Shown in pieces: positions 62,331-64,000 of a stretch of DNA of 64,000 bases (positions are counted from its first letter, which is position 1; each line of letters opens with the position of its first letter). The translations under genes and the position numbers were made by a program. Source of the DNA: Branchinecta lynchi (lineage: Eukaryota; Arthropoda; Branchiopoda; Anostraca; Branchinectidae); assembly GCA_023053575.1 (NCBI GenBank), contig JAKZAP010000018.1, forward strand, positions 12,924,202 to 12,988,201, given 5' to 3'. The notes beneath the pieces were generated by a model that was not told the DNA's origin, did not search any database, and saw only the letters and a list, made by a program, of their open reading frames with translations.

Positions 62331-63499
62331 GGACTAAGCTAGTAAATCCACCGATTCTAGGCCTGCCTAGGATAAATGAAGGCGGTTATTTGCTAGCCAC
62401 TGACGCATCGGGTACGGCGATTGCTGCGAAATTGTCACAATTCCAAGATGGCAAGGAAGTGATATTACAGTACGGGTCGAAAAGTTTAACAAAGGCAGAA
62501 AAAAATTATTCGGTTACGGAATTGGAAGCATTAGCCGTTGTGTACTTCGTAAAAATGTATCGACAGTATTTGTACGGTTCTAAGTTTAGAGTAGAGACGA
62601 ATCACCATAGTTTAAGGTGGTTAATGACAGTCAAAGACCCGACAGGAAGATTGGCTCGTTGGGCTTTAAGCCTGCAAGAATATGATTTTGAAATCGTTTA
62701 CAGACCAGGCGCACAAAATAATGTTCCTGATGCGCTTTCGCGTTTACCAACTGGTGTGAACGCAGTTGGGGATAGTCAAACGTCTGTCGTGTTACCTACA
62801 TCGGTCTGTCTGGCACAGCTTAAGAAAGCCCAAAAGAGTGATCGGTTCTGTTCTGCGGTCATAAATTATTTGCAGCGTAAGCAACCTATGCCGTTAGAAA
62901 TAGAAAAGTTGGTCATTAGAGAAATTTCTAACTTTTTGGTGGAGGAGGGTGTTCTGTTGCGTGTTTCGGTTCCAGCGAATAAATGCAGAAAGTCGGAAGT
63001 GTGTTGGGTTCCCGTGATTCCTTCAGAGATGGTCCCGGAAATGTTGAGAGAGTTTCACGATTCTCCGTATGCGGGTCACGGAGGGCACTGGAAAACATAC
63101 TCCAGGTTACGTGAGCATGTGTGGTTCCCAAACATGCATGGTGTGTGTAAACTTTACTGCAGTTCGTGTACAGCGTGTTTACAACGGAAGCCAATGAGTT
63201 ACACACCAGATGCTCCCTTACAAGAAATGCCGATGCCGTCTTGCGTATTGGAAATGGTTTTCGTAGATTTGGTTGGTCCTTTGCCGAAAACGGAAAACGG
63301 TAATGTGTATGTGTTAACGATCACTGATTATTTCTCGAGACATCTGCACATGGTTCCCATAGTGGATGCGAAGGCTGAAACGTTTCTAAAGGCTTTTGAG
63401 AGGGTTATTGTCACATATATGGTTTTCCTCAAACTCTGTGTTCGGACAACGGAACGCACTTTCGAAACGCCGAAGTTGCTGCGTTTTGCGAGAAGATGA
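62281..63499 (+). pseudogene. pol: Gypsy copy C Pol: RNase H and first part of integrase
   Basis: The frame continues after the 1-nt deletion with FGDEQKSAFEILRTKL, LLATDASG, VETNHHSL (Asn instead of Asp at 62600-62602) and the integrase HHCC region. The same 2-nt deletion as in copy A occurs near 63398, and the frame ends at 63499. Confidence 0.88.
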
Positions 63500-64000
63500 A
63501 TATAGAGCACAGGTTTTCATCCCCAGAACATCCGCAAACCTTGGGCGTTCTGGAGCGCCGACATCGCGATCTAAAGAATATGCTGTCCCAGTACGTCGAC
63601 CAAGCGAGGAGGAATGATTGGGATCGTTGGTTGTCTTATATTTCTTTCACGATGAACACAGGGTACCACGAGTCGCTGAAAGACAACAGTTTTTATGTGA
63701 TGTTTTTGCGAGATGCGGTGTTGCCGGTCGATAACATTGTTAAGCACCGCATTATGTATGATTCGGATCAGTCGTACAAGTCGGAAATGTTAATGCGTAT
63801 GAAACACGTGTATGGTTCAGTCGAGGAGAATCTGAGTAGCGCGCGAGCTTCCCAGAAAGAGCAGCATGATGCCCATGCGCGGTATCGCGTGTTTGAGCCG
63901 GGGGAAGTCGTTTTTCTACGTGCTCCGCAAGCGGGAAAAGGCCGTTCATTGTCGAAAATCAAGTTTGAAGGTCCCTTTAGAGTCCTTGAGCGTTTGAACG
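63496..64000 (+). pseudogene. pol: Gypsy copy C integrase C-terminal part, cut by the window edge
   Basis: MNIEHRFSSPEHPQTLGV, LERRHRDLK and the start of the GPF module are present in the frame shifted by the 2-nt deletion. It continues beyond the window. Confidence 0.85.

Noticed and set aside
6055..64000. The Gypsy copies as assembly duplication of one element
   Set aside because: The copies differ in private changes: the 153-bp deletion, the 1-nt and 2-nt deletions, the RNase H codon, LTR length classes and different nested insertions. Collapsed or duplicated contigs would not show this, though long-read checks remain useful.

Overview
This window is nuclear DNA of an invertebrate metazoan. 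The evidence is an intron-bounded exon of an endo-beta-N-acetylglucosaminidase (GH85) gene at 2415-2580 with consensus GT/AG splice sites, tRNA-derived SINEs, LINEs, Ty3/Gypsy LTR elements, a Polinton/Maverick remnant, and hAT-, Harbinger- and mariner-like MITEs. The sequence does not fix the phylum. Almost all of the window is transposable elements nested in one another, around a small host tandem repeat.

Layout. 1-2692: host DNA with an unassigned ORF end at the left edge, degenerate tandem repeats and the ENGase exon. 2693-4922: a 5'-truncated LINE on the minus strand. 4923-6055: a host tandem repeat of about 701 bp carrying a Ser/Thr-rich minus-strand ORF. From 6055 to the right edge is a head-to-tail array of four copies (0, A, B, C) of one Ty3/Gypsy element. 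Each pair of neighbours is separated by one host unit (705 bp where complete, which is 701 plus a 4-bp target-site duplication). Copy 0 is only a 3' end (6055-7119). Copy A runs 7825-32933 with a 17.4-kb palindromic foldback element (14731-32159) in its 3' UTR. Copy B runs 33639-47773; a 6.85-kb palindromic element (36151-43003) splits its reverse transcriptase, and a Polinton fragment (47774-58383) cuts off its 3' LTR. Copy C starts at 58855 and runs off the window.

The Gypsy element has LTRs of 470/476 bp, a primer-binding site, gag with a CCHC knuckle, a protease in the -1 frame, RT-RNase H-integrase in the next -1 frame, a long 3' UTR and a polypurine tract. Both frame changes sit on in-frame slippery heptamers (UUUAAAC and UUUAAAG), so the genome reads as gag-pro-pol with two -1 frameshifts. 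No copy is intact: A and C share a 2-nt integrase deletion and an Asp-to-Asn change in RNase H, C has a further 1-nt deletion, and B is split by an insertion.

The foldback element has 3.9-kb arms, a 147-bp loop, a 6-bp target duplication (TAGGGT) and subterminal arrays of a GTCGCCGAGA motif. It is itself a host for other elements: a 7.8-kb TTAA-flanked element with a possible small spliced gene, a CR1-like LINE bounded by 234-bp direct repeats, several MITEs and a 1.7-kb tandem-repeat insertion.

The Polinton remnant retains a broken integrase, a zinc ribbon, a broken Ulp1-like protease, a hydrophobic protein with AT-hook-like motifs, a fibre-like protein, an A32/FtsK-type packaging ATPase, a protein-primed PolB that has lost its exonuclease part, and a duplicated pair of small ORFs. 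No major or minor capsid gene was recognised.
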